Shown: positions 52,047-61,914, numbered from the stretch's first letter. The stretch: 64,000 bases of DNA from Vreelandella arcis (GCF_900103865.1 NZ_FNII01000003.1:124001-188000); one strand, 5' to 3'. The notes: generated from the sequence alone by a model not told the origin. Numbers and translations: made by a program.

Positions 52047-52646
52047 ATGGCGAATAACGGCGTTAACAGGGGGCGGCGTCGTTTCCTTGTAGGGGCGACG
52101 ACCGTTGTCGGCGCAGTAGGGGCAGTTGGAGTGGCTATCCCTTTTGTGTCGGCTTGGCAACCCAGCGCTAGGGCGCTTGCAGCGGGAGCGCCGGTTCAGG
52201 CGGACGTTTCAAAGCTGGCGCCAGGGCAGCGCATGACGGTCGCATGGAGGGGTAGGCCGGTATGGATTATCAACCGCACCCCCGAGATGATCGAGCGTAC
52301 CAAGGCCCTCGCTGAGGAGCGTCTCGCTGACCCAGACTCTCAAGCATCCGAACAGCCTACCTACAGCACAGGTCTCATGCGGTCTATACGCCCGGAGATT
52401 GGCGTATTGATTGGTATCTGTACCCATTTGGGTTGTTCGCCGGTTTATCGCCCCGAGCCCGATGCAACTGGTGTCGGTGTTGACGACTGGCCCGGCGGTT
52501 TTTTCTGTCCTTGCCATGGGTCGCGGTTTGATTTGGCGGGTCGTGTGTTCAGCAACGTACCGGCCCCTACCAACTTAGAAGTTCCCCCCTATCGTTTCGA
52601 AGGCGATAACATCATTATCGTTGGCGAAGATGAGGAGACGGCCTAA
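52047..52646 (+). CDS. petA: Rieske iron-sulfur subunit of cytochrome bc1
   Basis: [2Fe-2S] subunit of complex III (199 aa) that takes electrons from ubiquinol. N-terminal twin-arginine-type segment (Arg-Arg-Arg-Phe-Leu, ~residues 10-14) followed by a membrane helix to ~residue 33. Cluster ligands: Cys125, His127 (Cys-Thr-His-Leu-Gly-Cys) and Cys154, His157 (Cys-Pro-Cys-His-Gly-Ser), with the disulfide pair Cys130-Cys156. The TAA overlaps petB by one base (TAATG). Confidence 0.97.
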   Translation: MANNGVNRGRRRFLVGATTVVGAVGAVGVAIPFVSAWQPSARALAAGAPVQADVSKLAPGQRMTVAWRGRPVWIINRTPEMIERTKALAEERLADPDSQASEQPTYSTGLMRSIRPEIGVLIGICTHLGCSPVYRPEPDATGVGVDDWPGGFFCPCHGSRFDLAGRVFSNVPAPTNLEVPPYRFEGDNIIIVGEDEETA

Positions 52647-53905
52647 TGGGTAATCAAAATAAAGCCAAAGCCCCACGCGGTCTAATGCGCTGGATTGACG
52701 CCCGCTTTCCGGCAACGCAGTTGTTTCAAGATCACCTTTCTCATTATTACGCGCCCAAAAACTTTAACTTTTGGTATTTTTTCGGCTCTCTAGCGCTGTT
52801 GGTGCTGGTCAATCAAATCGTGACCGGTATTTGGCTAACCATGAGCTTCAGTCCCAGCGCTGAGGGTGCTTTCGACTCCATTGAATACATCATGCGTGAT
52901 GTGGAATGGGGGTGGCTAATCCGCTATATGCATACCACAGGGGCGTCGGCTTTTTTTGTGGTGATTTATCTGCATATGTTTCGCGGCTTGCTATACGGCT
53001 CTTACAAAGCGCCTCGTGAACTGGTGTGGGTTTTTGGCATGGCGATTTATTTGCTGCTGATGGCCGAAGCGTTCATGGGCTACCTGTTGCCATGGGGGCA
53101 AATGTCGTACTGGGGCGCGCAGGTGATAATTTCACTGTTCTCGGCCATTCCGGCGATTGGCCCGGAGCTGGCTCAGTGGATACGCGGTGACTACCTGATT
53201 TCGGGGATTACGCTGAATCGCTTTTTTGCGCTCCATGTCGTGGCGTTGCCGATCGTGATTCTGGCGCTGGTTGTGCTGCATATCATTGCACTGCACGAGG
53301 TGGGATCAAATAACCCGGACGGTATCGATATCAAGCAGAAAAAGGACGAAGCCGGCAACCCGCGGGATGGTATTCCTTTTCATCCTTACTATACCGTGAA
53401 AGACCTAGTAGGCGTTGCGGTGTTTCTGTTTGTATTTTGCGTGGTGGTGTTTTATTTCCCGGAAGGGGGCGGCTATTTCATTGAAACGCCCAACTTCGAA
53501 CCCGCCAACCCGCTACAAACCCCTGATCACATTGCGCCAGTGTGGTATTTCACGCCGTTTTACGCGATTTTGCGGGCGATCACTTTTTCCATCTTTGGCC
53601 TGGAGGCGAAATTTCTGGGTGTGATGTGTATGGGAGGTGCTATCGCGGTGATGTTTGTACTGCCCTGGCTGGACCGTAGCCCAGTGCGTTCGATGCGCTA
53701 TAAGGGGTGGATATCTAAGCTGATGTTAGCGCTGTTCGCTGCAAGCTTTGTAACGTTAGGTGTGCTCGGGGTGTTGCCTTCCACCGGCGGTCGAACGTTA
53801 TTGGCCCAAGTGTGTACGGCTATCTATTTTGCTTATTTTCTGCTTATGCCGATCTATACCCGGCTAGAAAAAACAAAACCCGTTCCGGAAAGGGTGACTG
53901 GCTAA
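52646..53905 (+). CDS. petB: Cytochrome b subunit of cytochrome bc1
   Basis: Quinol-oxidising membrane subunit (419 aa) with about eight or nine hydrophobic segments and both haem-b His pairs (His in Met-His-Thr-Thr-Gly-Ala and Leu-His-Met-Phe-Arg-Gly; later Ala-Leu-His-Val-Val and Leu-His-Glu-Val-Gly-Ser-Asn-Asn-Pro). A Pro-Glu-Trp-type Qo motif is not obvious; Pro-Val-Trp-Tyr-Phe is at that position. Overlaps petA and petC by one base each. Confidence 0.96.
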   Translation: MGNQNKAKAPRGLMRWIDARFPATQLFQDHLSHYYAPKNFNFWYFFGSLALLVLVNQIVTGIWLTMSFSPSAEGAFDSIEYIMRDVEWGWLIRYMHTTGASAFFVVIYLHMFRGLLYGSYKAPRELVWVFGMAIYLLLMAEAFMGYLLPWGQMSYWGAQVIISLFSAIPAIGPELAQWIRGDYLISGITLNRFFALHVVALPIVILALVVLHIIALHEVGSNNPDGIDIKQKKDEAGNPRDGIPFHPYYTVKDLVGVAVFLFVFCVVVFYFPEGGGYFIETPNFEPANPLQTPDHIAPVWYFTPFYAILRAITFSIFGLEAKFLGVMCMGGAIAVMFVLPWLDRSPVRSMRYKGWISKLMLALFAASFVTLGVLGVLPSTGGRTLLAQVCTAIYFAYFLLMPIYTRLEKTKPVPERVTG

Positions 53906-54669
53906 TGAAAAAACAACTGATCACGCTGATTGCCCTGCTGGTGCCCATCACAGCAGCGGCTGCCGGTGGCGCAAGCTTACCGCATTCCATGGAGCCGGAC
54001 CTGCAAGACCAGGCGTCGCTGCAAAATGGCATGAAGCTGTATGTTAACTACTGCATGGGCTGCCATTCGCTTGAATACCAGCGATTCTCGCGTGCCGCGG
54101 AGGATTTGGATATTCCTCAAGATATCGTTGAAGATAACCTTATCTTTTCCGCGGATATGGCGTTTAACGACCAAATGCACACGGCGTTGCCCAAAGAAAA
54201 TGCCGAAACGTGGTTTGGCGTGACACCGCCAGACTTAACGCTCACCGCACGACTGCACGGTACTGATTGGCTGTATTCTTACCTGCTCAGTTTCTACCAA
54301 GACCCGGATCGCGCAACGGGGGTAAATAATACGGTGTTTGAGCTAACGGCAATGCCCAACGTGCTAGAGCCCTTGCAAGGCGTTCAAGAAAAGGTATGTG
54401 CGGATGCAGACGCCACGGAGGGTGGCTCATCGGGCGACTCTCCAGACGATAATGCCAACTGCAAATCATTAGAGGTGACCGAGCAAGGCCAATTATCCCC
54501 AGAGGAATTTGAAGAGACCGTGTATGACCTGACCAACTTTCTCGCCTATGTGGGTGAGCCGTCAAAGCTTCAGGCTCAGGCGTTAGCCCCCAAGGTGCTA
54601 ATATTTTTATTTATTTTCGCCGTCATTGCCTATCTGCTCAAGCGTGAGTACTGGCGCGATATTCATTAA
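53905..54669 (+). CDS. petC: Cytochrome c1 subunit of cytochrome bc1
   Basis: Membrane-anchored c-type haem subunit (254 aa). Signal peptide residues ~1-19, haem motif Cys50-Met-Gly-Cys53-His54, C-terminal membrane helix at ~residues 228-246. An acidic, Gly/Ser-rich loop lies between Cys165 and Cys186, before Leu-Thr-Asn-Phe-Leu-Ala-Tyr. Some bacterial c1 proteins (Rhodobacter) have a disulfide-anchored loop that this pair resembles. ATG at 53905; the upstream in-frame start inside petB is rejected. Confidence 0.95.
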   Translation: MKKQLITLIALLVPITAAAAGGASLPHSMEPDLQDQASLQNGMKLYVNYCMGCHSLEYQRFSRAAEDLDIPQDIVEDNLIFSADMAFNDQMHTALPKENAETWFGVTPPDLTLTARLHGTDWLYSYLLSFYQDPDRATGVNNTVFELTAMPNVLEPLQGVQEKVCADADATEGGSSGDSPDDNANCKSLEVTEQGQLSPEEFEETVYDLTNFLAYVGEPSKLQAQALAPKVLIFLFIFAVIAYLLKREYWRDIH

Positions 54670-54815
54670 CAGCGCTGAGCGAGGTAACAAGGGGCGTGCA
54701 GTCAGGTTGTGCGCCTTTTGCGTGTTAGTCTTGGTCGTAATGCATAACGTTGCCTTCCCCAAGGGTGGGGTGGACGTGTTATTATCCAAGATTGATTCGC
54801 TGCGAGGATGGATTC

Positions 54816-55442
54816 ATGGGTGTTGTGGCCAAACGGTCGTCAATGATTTTTTATTCAGGTAATGATGATCATTTCAGTCATCGTGTGCGCATTGTACTGG
54901 CTGAGAAAGGCGTAGCTGTCGATATTGTCGATGTCTCCGACGAGAACGTCCCCGACGAGCTAGCGGACTTGAATCCTTACAACAGCGTGCCAACGCTGCT
55001 TGACCGTGACTTGGTGCTCTACGAGTCTAAGGTCATGATGGAATACCTGGATGAGCGTTTCCCGCATCCGCCGCTATTGCCTGTATACCCTGTGGCGCGT
55101 GCGCAGAGCCGCCTGTGGATGCACCGTATCGAGCGTGAATGGTGCCCGATGGTGGAGCAAATTGTTAACGGTGGTAAGAAAGAGGCAGAAAAAGCGCGTA
55201 AAGAACTACGCGAGAGCCTGGTGGGTATTTCGCCCATTTTCGAAGATATGCCGTATTTCATGAGTGATGAGTTCACGCTTGTCGACTGCTGTCTGGCGCC
55301 CATTTTGTGGCGGTTGCCGGCACTGAATATTGAGCTGCCGGAAAAACAGGTAAAACCGCTGTTGAGCTATATGTCTCGTGTGTTCGAGCGCGATGCTTTT
55401 AAAGCTGCATTGAATGAGCGCGAAAAAGAGATGCGTGCTTGA
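54816..55442 (+). CDS. sspA: Stringent starvation protein A
   Basis: GST-fold RNA-polymerase-associated regulator (208 aa; E. coli 212) that alters promoter use in starvation, acid stress and phage growth. Begins Met-Gly-Val-Val-Ala-Lys-Arg-Ser; the surface motif Phe-Pro-His-Pro-Pro-Leu (~residues 83-88) contains the Pro-His-Pro needed for function in E. coli. GAGGAT lies upstream of the ATG. The 147 bp after petC hold no other feature I can support. sspB follows. Confidence 0.96.
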   Translation: MGVVAKRSSMIFYSGNDDHFSHRVRIVLAEKGVAVDIVDVSDENVPDELADLNPYNSVPTLLDRDLVLYESKVMMEYLDERFPHPPLLPVYPVARAQSRLWMHRIEREWCPMVEQIVNGGKKEAEKARKELRESLVGISPIFEDMPYFMSDEFTLVDCCLAPILWRLPALNIELPEKQVKPLLSYMSRVFERDAFKAALNEREKEMRA

Positions 55443-55450
55443 ACCCACTC

Positions 55451-55475
55451 AGGCCTCGCCAGGCGGGGCCTTTTC
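55451..55475 (+). terminator. Hairpin with T-run between sspA and sspB (attenuator or weak terminator)
   Basis: Imperfect inverted repeat aggcctcgcc / ggcggggcct-like followed by TTTTCT in the 53-nt sspA-sspB gap. It may lower sspB expression relative to sspA. Confidence 0.45.
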
Positions 55476-55495
55476 TCTAGGAGGAGTGAGTCTAG

Positions 55496-55999
55496 ATGAA
55501 ATCGAGCCGCCCTTATATCGCCCGAGCGCTTTACGAATGGTTGCTAGACAATGAGCTAACTCCGCATTTAGTCGTGGATGCCACACAGCCCGGCGTTGAA
55601 GTGCCGCGACAGTTTGTGCAAAACGGCCAGATCGTGCTGAATGTCGCCCCAACGGCGGTTCGCGATTTGTTTATGGAAAACCAAGCTATTGGTTTTAACG
55701 CACGTTTTGGTGGTCAGCCGATGCAGGTAATGATTCCTACGCCTGCGTTAATTGCGATTTATGCCCGTGAAAACGGGGCTGGTATGGTCTTCGGCCACGA
55801 ACCTGAATTAACCCCGCTGGAAGGGGAAGAGACGCTAGACGATACGTCTACGCCTAGCAAGCCGACGTTGGCGGTGACAGATTCAGCCCCCGAAACGGAG
55901 TCATCATCAGATGAGACGTCGTCAGGTGCGTCAGACGGTGAGGCGAAAGATAAGCCGAGCAGTAGTAAGAAGAAACCATCGCTGCGGGTGGTGAAGTAA
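55496..55999 (+). CDS. sspB: SspB, ClpXP adaptor
   Basis: Adaptor (167 aa; E. coli 165) that delivers ssrA-tagged proteins to ClpXP. The SspB core occupies residues ~1-110 (Arg-Pro-Tyr-Ile-Ala-Arg-Ala-Leu-Tyr at the start, Phe-Asn-Ala-Arg-Phe-Gly-Gly near residue 60). A long Ser/Asp/Glu-rich flexible linker follows, and the end Lys-Lys-Pro-Ser-Leu-Arg-Val-Val-Lys keeps the ClpX-docking Leu-Arg-Val-Val-Lys peptide. Strong GGAGGAG before the ATG. Confidence 0.95.
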   Translation: MKSSRPYIARALYEWLLDNELTPHLVVDATQPGVEVPRQFVQNGQIVLNVAPTAVRDLFMENQAIGFNARFGGQPMQVMIPTPALIAIYARENGAGMVFGHEPELTPLEGEETLDDTSTPSKPTLAVTDSAPETESSSDETSSGASDGEAKDKPSSSKKKPSLRVVK

Positions 56000-56027
56000 C
56001 TCAACGTTTGCTGATGGGCAAAACGTC

Positions 56028-56063
56028 CAAAAACCTCGCTGTGATTACAGCGAGGTTTTTTTA
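56028..56063. terminator. Bidirectional terminator between sspB and dolP
   Basis: Arms aacctcgctg and cagcgaggtt with a six-base loop, seven T on the plus side and five A on the left (T on the minus strand). It serves the two convergent genes. Confidence 0.85.
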
Positions 56064-56079
56064 GGCCTGCGGTGCGGAT

Positions 56080-56664
56080 TTAGTCGATATATTCGAAGAC
56101 TTTTACAATGCGCTGGACACCCGACACGTTAGAGGCGGCGTTAACAATGCGATCAGCTTCGTCGCGAGTCACCATGCCCATGATGTAGACGCTGGCATTT
56201 TCTGTCGTCACCTTGAGTTTTGATGAGTCGATGCTGTCATTAGTTGCCAGCTGGCTGACCACATTGGTGGTTAGCCAGGTATCGGTAATACGCTGAGAGG
56301 ATGGCGAAAGCGCGGAGACGGTTAATTCATTGTAAACCTCATTGACGCCGCGCAAACCTGCGGTAACGTTTTCTGCCTTTTTGCGCAGTTCTTCGCTGGG
56401 CACTTGGCCGACCAGCAGTACCACGCCATTGAAGCTATGGGGGCGAATACGCGCGTCGTCCAGGCGTCCGTCCGCACGCTCTAATGCCCGGCCCACTTCC
56501 CGTTCAATCGTGGCGTCAACAGCGGCTACGTCTTCGCTGCGCTGGGCGTAATTTGATGAATCAACCCGGGTGTTGGTAGCGCAGCCTGCCAAAAAGACGC
56601 TGGAGCCTAGTGCGGCAGCCATTAATAGGCGAGACATGCGCGAAGAAGGGAGTCGTAAAATCAT
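56080..56664 (-). CDS. dolP: DolP (YraP), BON-domain outer-membrane lipoprotein
   Basis: Outer-membrane lipoprotein (194 aa; E. coli DolP 191) with two BON domains that supports outer-membrane integrity and BAM function. Lipobox Phe-Leu-Ala-Gly-Cys at residues ~24-28, Cys28 acylated, Ala at +2. BON1 has Gly-Val-Val-Leu-Leu-Val-Gly-Gln-Val near residue 82; BON2 has Ala-Ser-Val-Tyr-Ile-Met-Gly-Met-Val near residue 156. AAGGAAT precedes the ATG at 56664. Last gene of lpoA-yraN-diaA-dolP, the same order as E. coli. Confidence 0.94.
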   Translation of the reverse strand: MILRLPSSRMSRLLMAAALGSSVFLAGCATNTRVDSSNYAQRSEDVAAVDATIEREVGRALERADGRLDDARIRPHSFNGVVLLVGQVPSEELRKKAENVTAGLRGVNEVYNELTVSALSPSSQRITDTWLTTNVVSQLATNDSIDSSKLKVTTENASVYIMGMVTRDEADRIVNAASNVSGVQRIVKVFEYID

Positions 56665-56693
56665 TGATAGATTCCTTTATATCGTCGGCAGCG

Positions 56694-57308
<615 letters not shown>

Positions 57309-57680
57309 TCAAAAGGCGTCAAATGCGGCTTTTACCCACTCGATGTCGACGTGAGGGGGTGTGCCGGTCATGGCAATAACATCAAAACGACACGGCGAAG
57401 GGTGGCGCATTGAGGCTAAATAAAGTCGTGCGGCTCGAATCAACCGCTGCTGTTTCTGGGCGGTCACCGTCTCAAGCGGATGCCCGTGCCGGCTAGATTT
57501 GCGATGTTTGACCTCGACGAAGACAAGAATATCCGTATCTTGCATGATTAGGTCAAGCTCGCCGCCCTTAACATGATGATTGCTGGCGACTAAACGCAGA
57601 CCTTGTTGCTGCAGCCATTGAGCGGCCAATTGCTCAATGGCTTGCCCGCGGGCCCGCGCTGTCTTTGAGCTAGTTGTCAT
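57309..57680 (-). CDS. yraN: YraN, UPF0102 endonuclease-fold protein
   Basis: Small protein (123 aa; E. coli 131) of the UPF0102 family with a restriction-endonuclease-like fold. Conserved Gly-Gly-Glu-Leu-Asp-Leu-Ile near residue 40 and Val-Phe-Val-Glu-Val-Lys-x-Arg near residues 53-60 form the putative nuclease site. In some bacteria it partners with chromosome or wall proteins, but its role is unknown. Start overlaps the end of lpoA by 11 bases. Confidence 0.92.
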   Translation of the reverse strand: MTTSSKTARARGQAIEQLAAQWLQQQGLRLVASNHHVKGGELDLIMQDTDILVFVEVKHRKSSRHGHPLETVTAQKQQRLIRAARLYLASMRHPSPCRFDVIAMTGTPPHVDIEWVKAAFDAF

Positions 57681-59199
57681 CGCTCTCGTCGGTATCCTCT
57701 TGATTACTCTGTAAGCCGGGAATCAAAATTGGCGATGGCGTGCCGTTTTGAAACTTAGCCCAGGGAAGCTCGCGGTAAATCCGCCCGTCGCTTGTGAGAG
57801 TCAGCTTGCCAGTGCTGCCATCAAAGCCTTCTAACGCTGAAAAATCCGAAAGACGTGTGGCGATCTCGTAGGCGTCGACACCCATGGCCATTAGCCGAAA
57901 CATCGACGCGTCGGATTCTTCCCGAAGGCGCTGGTAAGTCGCATAGAAGGGCAGCACCTCTTCTCCGCCTACAGCGGCATCGGGGATTTGCCAGGGAATA
58001 TCCATAAACATGACCTCGTTGAGGTCTTGGTCAAGGCGAATCTGGCGTCGCCCTTCATGTAGATGGGAGGTGGCATAGACGGGGAGATTCGGCGCGTAGT
58101 AAAAGTCCATGGTCGGCGGCACTTGGCGAGCGTAGTCGGGTAATGCGAGCAGGAAGAGGCCATCAATATCGTTAAGCTGGGCCCGTTCACCGCGTACGTT
58201 TAAAGCGGTCTTGACCGCATCGGAAACCGGGTTGTCAGGGTTGTAACGTACCGCATTACTGATATCGCCGCCCTGGCGTTGCCACTCGTTCCAAAAGGCT
58301 TCGCCAACACGCTGTCCCCAGTCGTTGTCAGGCACCATCAGAGACATCTGGCGATGGCCGTCCTGCCACGCGCGGCGCGCTGCCTGGCGCGCTTCATCCT
58401 CCGCTGACAGGCCGTATTGGAAAAGACGTTTAGCTTGGTTGCGCTCACTACTACCGTAGTTGAGTGCCAGGGTGGGGACAGGAACGCTATCGCGCTGTTC
58501 AAGCTGGGTGACTTGTTCCTTGTCGAGTGGGCCGATCATGACTTGAGCGTTCATTTGCTGGGCACGGTCATATAGCTCGTTCAATGCGTACTGCGATGAA
58601 TCAAGGAAATTCAGTTGCACATCGTCGCCCGTGATGTCGCGGTGGCGGCGTATCGCCGAGGCGAGGGTCTCGGCCACGTTGCTCAGCGCGCCAGATTCAG
58701 GGAGCGCCACGGCAATACGGTTAATCGTCACCCCTTCCAGTTCAGGCAGGGCAAAGCGCGCCGGGTCTGGCCTATCAAGCGTTTCGCGCGCCCATCGCTG
58801 ACGGTCTTCAAGCGTGCGTTGCTGATTTGCCTGCATCGGCAGCTCGTCGTCGAGCACCTGGGTGGCGCGCAGTACGCTGTCGGGTTCATCCAGCGCACGG
58901 GCTAGTTCGGAAAACAGGAGCGCCCAACGCACCCGGGCAGATTCAGGTAGTGCCTGTTCATCAATGGCCGTAGCAACGCCGTAAGCGTCCTCACGCTGGC
59001 CTTGGCGGGCTAAAATATTAGCCGCCTCAAGGCGCGAAATAGCGGCTTGCTCAGGGCCCTGCTGCTCCGCTTGGCTAAGCAGCCGGTTAGGGTCTTCGTC
59101 GGGCACTCGGTCGACAACACTGGGAGGCTGCATCGCACAGCCCACCATAAGAAGCGCCATGAGCGTAGCGGCCAAAAAGCCACGTAATGACTGTTTCAT
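57670..59199 (-). CDS. lpoA: LpoA, PBP1A activator lipoprotein (short form)
   Basis: Outer-membrane lipoprotein that reaches through the periplasm to activate the wall synthase PBP1A. 509 aa, clearly shorter than E. coli LpoA (678). Lipobox Leu-Met-Val-Gly-Cys puts the acylated Cys near residue 21. The N-terminal TPR-like region is about residues 35-150 and the C-terminal part is a periplasmic-binding-protein-like domain (Ile-Ala-Val-Ala-Leu-Pro-Glu-Ser-Gly near residue 168). AAGGAAGG precedes the ATG at 59199; a start at 59220 is less likely. Divergent from rsmI. Confidence 0.92.
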   Translation of the reverse strand: MKQSLRGFLAATLMALLMVGCAMQPPSVVDRVPDEDPNRLLSQAEQQGPEQAAISRLEAANILARQGQREDAYGVATAIDEQALPESARVRWALLFSELARALDEPDSVLRATQVLDDELPMQANQQRTLEDRQRWARETLDRPDPARFALPELEGVTINRIAVALPESGALSNVAETLASAIRRHRDITGDDVQLNFLDSSQYALNELYDRAQQMNAQVMIGPLDKEQVTQLEQRDSVPVPTLALNYGSSERNQAKRLFQYGLSAEDEARQAARRAWQDGHRQMSLMVPDNDWGQRVGEAFWNEWQRQGGDISNAVRYNPDNPVSDAVKTALNVRGERAQLNDIDGLFLLALPDYARQVPPTMDFYYAPNLPVYATSHLHEGRRQIRLDQDLNEVMFMDIPWQIPDAAVGGEEVLPFYATYQRLREESDASMFRLMAMGVDAYEIATRLSDFSALEGFDGSTGKLTLTSDGRIYRELPWAKFQNGTPSPILIPGLQSNQEDTDESDDN

Positions 59200-59309
59200 G
59201 TATCCTTCCTTAGTTTCCATTTGCGCCGTCGCTGCTGTTCAACGAGTGGGCGGCTACTGCACAAGCATAGCGTACCGTGGGGCAAGCCATTGAAGAATTG
59301 GGAGTCACG

Positions 59310-60167
59310 ATGACACATACACCACCTGGCACATTGTACGTGGTCGCCACGCCGATTGGGAATTTGGATGACCTATCTTCCCGCGCTGCGCGGCTGCTTG
59401 GCGAAGTGACACGCGTTGCCGCCGAGGATACCCGCCACAGTGCGCGTTTATTGACACATTTAGGTTTGAATAAGCCGATGCTCTCGTTGCATGAGCACAA
59501 CGAAGCGCGGCGCGTGGATACCTTGGATAGTTATCTCGCCGCTGGTGAAGATATTGCCTTGATCAGCGATGCCGGAACGCCGTTGATCAGCGACCCCGGG
59601 TTTGTATTGGTGCGTGAATTGCGGGCGCGCAATCGCCATATTGTGCCGATCCCTGGCCCTTGTGCGCTAATTACTGCACTGTCGGGGGCAGGCTTGCCGA
59701 CCGATCGCTTTGTCTTTGCTGGTTTTTTACCCGCCAAGCCTGGAGCGCGTCGACAAGCCCTTGACGCTTGGAAAACCCGTGAAGAGACGCTGGTGTTTTA
59801 CGAGTCTCCGCACCGCATCGTGCATACCCTTGAAGCATTGAATGAACAGATGGCCGGGCGCGACGTGGTATTGGCACGCGAGCTGACCAAAACCTTCGAA
59901 ACTTTCCTGCACGGAACGCCTGCGTCGTTGCTTGAGCAGTTAGTCGCCGACCCTAATCAAGCGCGGGGCGAATTCGTGGTGATGGTCGCCGGAGCGCCGC
60001 CAGTTGAACAGAGTGAGCATCAGACTATATCGGCCGATGCTTTGCTAACCACACTGCTGGCGGAGGGGATCGGCGTTAAGCAGGCAGCGAGCATTGCCGC
60101 TGGTATATTCGGCGGTCGCAAGCAAACTTGGTATGCCCGGCTGCAAACCATGAAAAGCGAGCATTGA
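59310..60167 (+). CDS. rsmI: 16S rRNA (cytidine-1402 2'-O) methyltransferase
   Basis: Methylates the ribose of C1402 in the 30S P site. 285 aa (E. coli RsmI 286). Tetrapyrrole-methylase fold with Leu-Tyr-Val-Val-Ala-Thr-Pro-Ile-Gly-Asn at residues ~9-18 and Ser-Asp-Ala-Gly-Thr-Pro near residue 88. GGGAG precedes the ATG at 59310; a longer frame from 59277 is rejected. The TGA stop overlaps the -35 box of the rnpB promoter. Confidence 0.96.
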   Translation: MTHTPPGTLYVVATPIGNLDDLSSRAARLLGEVTRVAAEDTRHSARLLTHLGLNKPMLSLHEHNEARRVDTLDSYLAAGEDIALISDAGTPLISDPGFVLVRELRARNRHIVPIPGPCALITALSGAGLPTDRFVFAGFLPAKPGARRQALDAWKTREETLVFYESPHRIVHTLEALNEQMAGRDVVLARELTKTFETFLHGTPASLLEQLVADPNQARGEFVVMVAGAPPVEQSEHQTISADALLTTLLAEGIGVKQAASIAAGIFGGRKQTWYARLQTMKSEH

Positions 60168-60192
60168 GGCGAACGTAAGGCGCTGGTATGCT
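60164..60192 (+). promoter_or_regulatory. Promoter of rnpB
   Basis: TTGAGG and TATGCT with exactly 17 bp between, placing the start at about 60199-60200, where the RNase P RNA helix P1 begins. The rsmI TGA (60165-60167) is inside the -35 box. Confidence 0.7.
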
Positions 60193-60198
60193 TGCCGC

Positions 60199-60558
<360 letters not shown>

Positions 60559-60563
60559 CTATA

Positions 60564-60588
60564 GGGACGTGCCTCGGCGCGTCCTTTC
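60564..60588 (+). terminator. Terminator of rnpB
   Basis: Arms ggacgtgcc and ggcgcgtcc pair at all nine positions (one G-U) with a tiny loop, then TTTCATTATT. It ends only about 20 nt before the rsmH ATG. Confidence 0.7.
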
Positions 60589-60607
60589 ATTATTCTGTGA
60601 GTGTACT

Positions 60608-61564
60608 ATGCCGTCATCCGACGCTGACCCTGCTAGTTCTCAATTTCAGCATACCAGCGTGCTCCTCGACGGTGCCGTCGATGTGCTCGTGCATCAACCG
60701 GAAGGCGTCTACCTGGACGGCACCTTTGGGCGGGGCGGGCATTCGCGGGTGATTTTATCGCGCCTGAACGACACCGGGCGTCTGATTGCAATGGATCGAG
60801 ATCCTCAGGCGGTTGCGGCGGCGGCGGACATTGCTGATTCACGTTTTACCATGGTGCAGCGCGACTTTGCTCGTCTAGGTGAGGTGGCCCGCGAGCAGGG
60901 CGTGCACGGCAAGCTTGCCGGCATTTTGTTGGACGTTGGAGTGTCATCACCGCAGCTTGATGACCCTGAGCGGGGTTTCAGTTTTATGCGCAATGGGCCG
61001 CTGGATATGCGTATGGATCCAAGCCGCGGAGAGAGCGCCGCTCAGTTTCTCGCTCGTGCCAGTGAGGCTGATATCGCCAAGGTGTTTAAAACCTATGGTG
61101 AGGAACGCTTTGCAAAACGATTAGCGCGTGCGGTCGTCACACGACGGGTTGAAGCGCCTTTTACGCATACCGTCGATTTGGCGGAAGTGCTGAAAACGGC
61201 CCATCCGGCTTGGGAAAAAGGCCGGCACCCCGCGACGAAGGCGTTTCAAGGGCTGCGGATTTATTTAAACGGCGAGTTGGAACAGTTGGATGCGGCTTTG
61301 GAAGCCGCGCTTGAGGCGTTGGCGCCGGGCGGCCACTTGGTGGTGATTAGCTTCCATTCCTTGGAAGATCGCCGCGTTAAGCGGTTTATTCGTCATCACG
61401 TGCGGGGCGATACCCATTTGCCCCGGGGCGTGCCCATTCGTGATGACCAATTAAATCGTCGTCTAGAAGCGCTGAGTAAAGGAGTGCGCCCCAGTGATGA
61501 CGAGGTGGCTGAAAACCCACGTGCCCGCAGCGCGGTAATGCGAGCCGCACGTAAACGAGTGTGA
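60608..61564 (+). CDS. rsmH: 16S rRNA (cytosine-1402 N4) methyltransferase
   Basis: Makes N4-methyl-C1402, the same nucleotide that RsmI methylates on the ribose. 318 aa (E. coli 313). His-Thr-Ser-Val-Leu-Leu near residue 16, SAM loop Asp-Gly-Thr-Phe-Gly-Arg-Gly-Gly-His near residue 35, and Asp-Val-Gly-Val-Ser-Ser-Pro-Gln near residue 107. The ATG at 60608 has no strong ribosome site. The frame stays open back through rnpB, with other possible starts that are rejected. First gene of the dcw cluster. Confidence 0.95.
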   Translation: MPSSDADPASSQFQHTSVLLDGAVDVLVHQPEGVYLDGTFGRGGHSRVILSRLNDTGRLIAMDRDPQAVAAAADIADSRFTMVQRDFARLGEVAREQGVHGKLAGILLDVGVSSPQLDDPERGFSFMRNGPLDMRMDPSRGESAAQFLARASEADIAKVFKTYGEERFAKRLARAVVTRRVEAPFTHTVDLAEVLKTAHPAWEKGRHPATKAFQGLRIYLNGELEQLDAALEAALEALAPGGHLVVISFHSLEDRRVKRFIRHHVRGDTHLPRGVPIRDDQLNRRLEALSKGVRPSDDEVAENPRARSAVMRAARKRV

Positions 61565-61578
61565 GCACGGAAGTAATT

Positions 61579-61914
61579 ATGAGCATGGAACAACTGGGTC
61601 GGTGGTTATCTACTTTACAAGTTCAATGGCCTTTTTCTTTGCGTCTACGGCCGTGGCCAGTGGTGCTCAGTTTGATTTTTTTAGCCTGCCTGGCAACGGC
61701 TTTTTTGGTGGTAGCGACGACTCATGCGACGCGGGTGCAATATGCTCAGCTACAGCAGCTGGAGCAGGAGCGGAGACAGCTAAACACCGAATGGGGCCAG
61801 TTGTTACTTGAAGAAGGTGCGTGGTCGACGCCTGCTCGCATAGAGCAAATCGCTACGCAACGCTTGGGCATGCGCATTCCCGATGTTCATGACGTCGAGG
61901 TGATCCGGCCATGA
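61579..61914 (+). CDS. ftsL: Cell-division protein FtsL
   Basis: Small bitopic divisome protein (111 aa from 61579; E. coli 121) that pairs with FtsB through a periplasmic coiled coil and links to FtsQ and FtsWI. One membrane helix at ~residues 28-45, then a Gln/Leu/Glu-rich coiled coil (residues ~50-80). ATG at 61579 has GGAAG upstream; a GTG at 61561 overlapping the rsmH stop (GTGA) would add six residues and is nearly as likely. Ends with an ATGA overlap on ftsI. Confidence 0.9.
   Translation: MSMEQLGRWLSTLQVQWPFSLRLRPWPVVLSLIFLACLATAFLVVATTHATRVQYAQLQQLEQERRQLNTEWGQLLLEEGAWSTPARIEQIATQRLGMRIPDVHDVEVIRP

Noticed and set aside
54750..54785. TTGCCT/TATTAT pair as an sspA promoter
   Set aside because: The spacing is 24 bp, too long for sigma-70.
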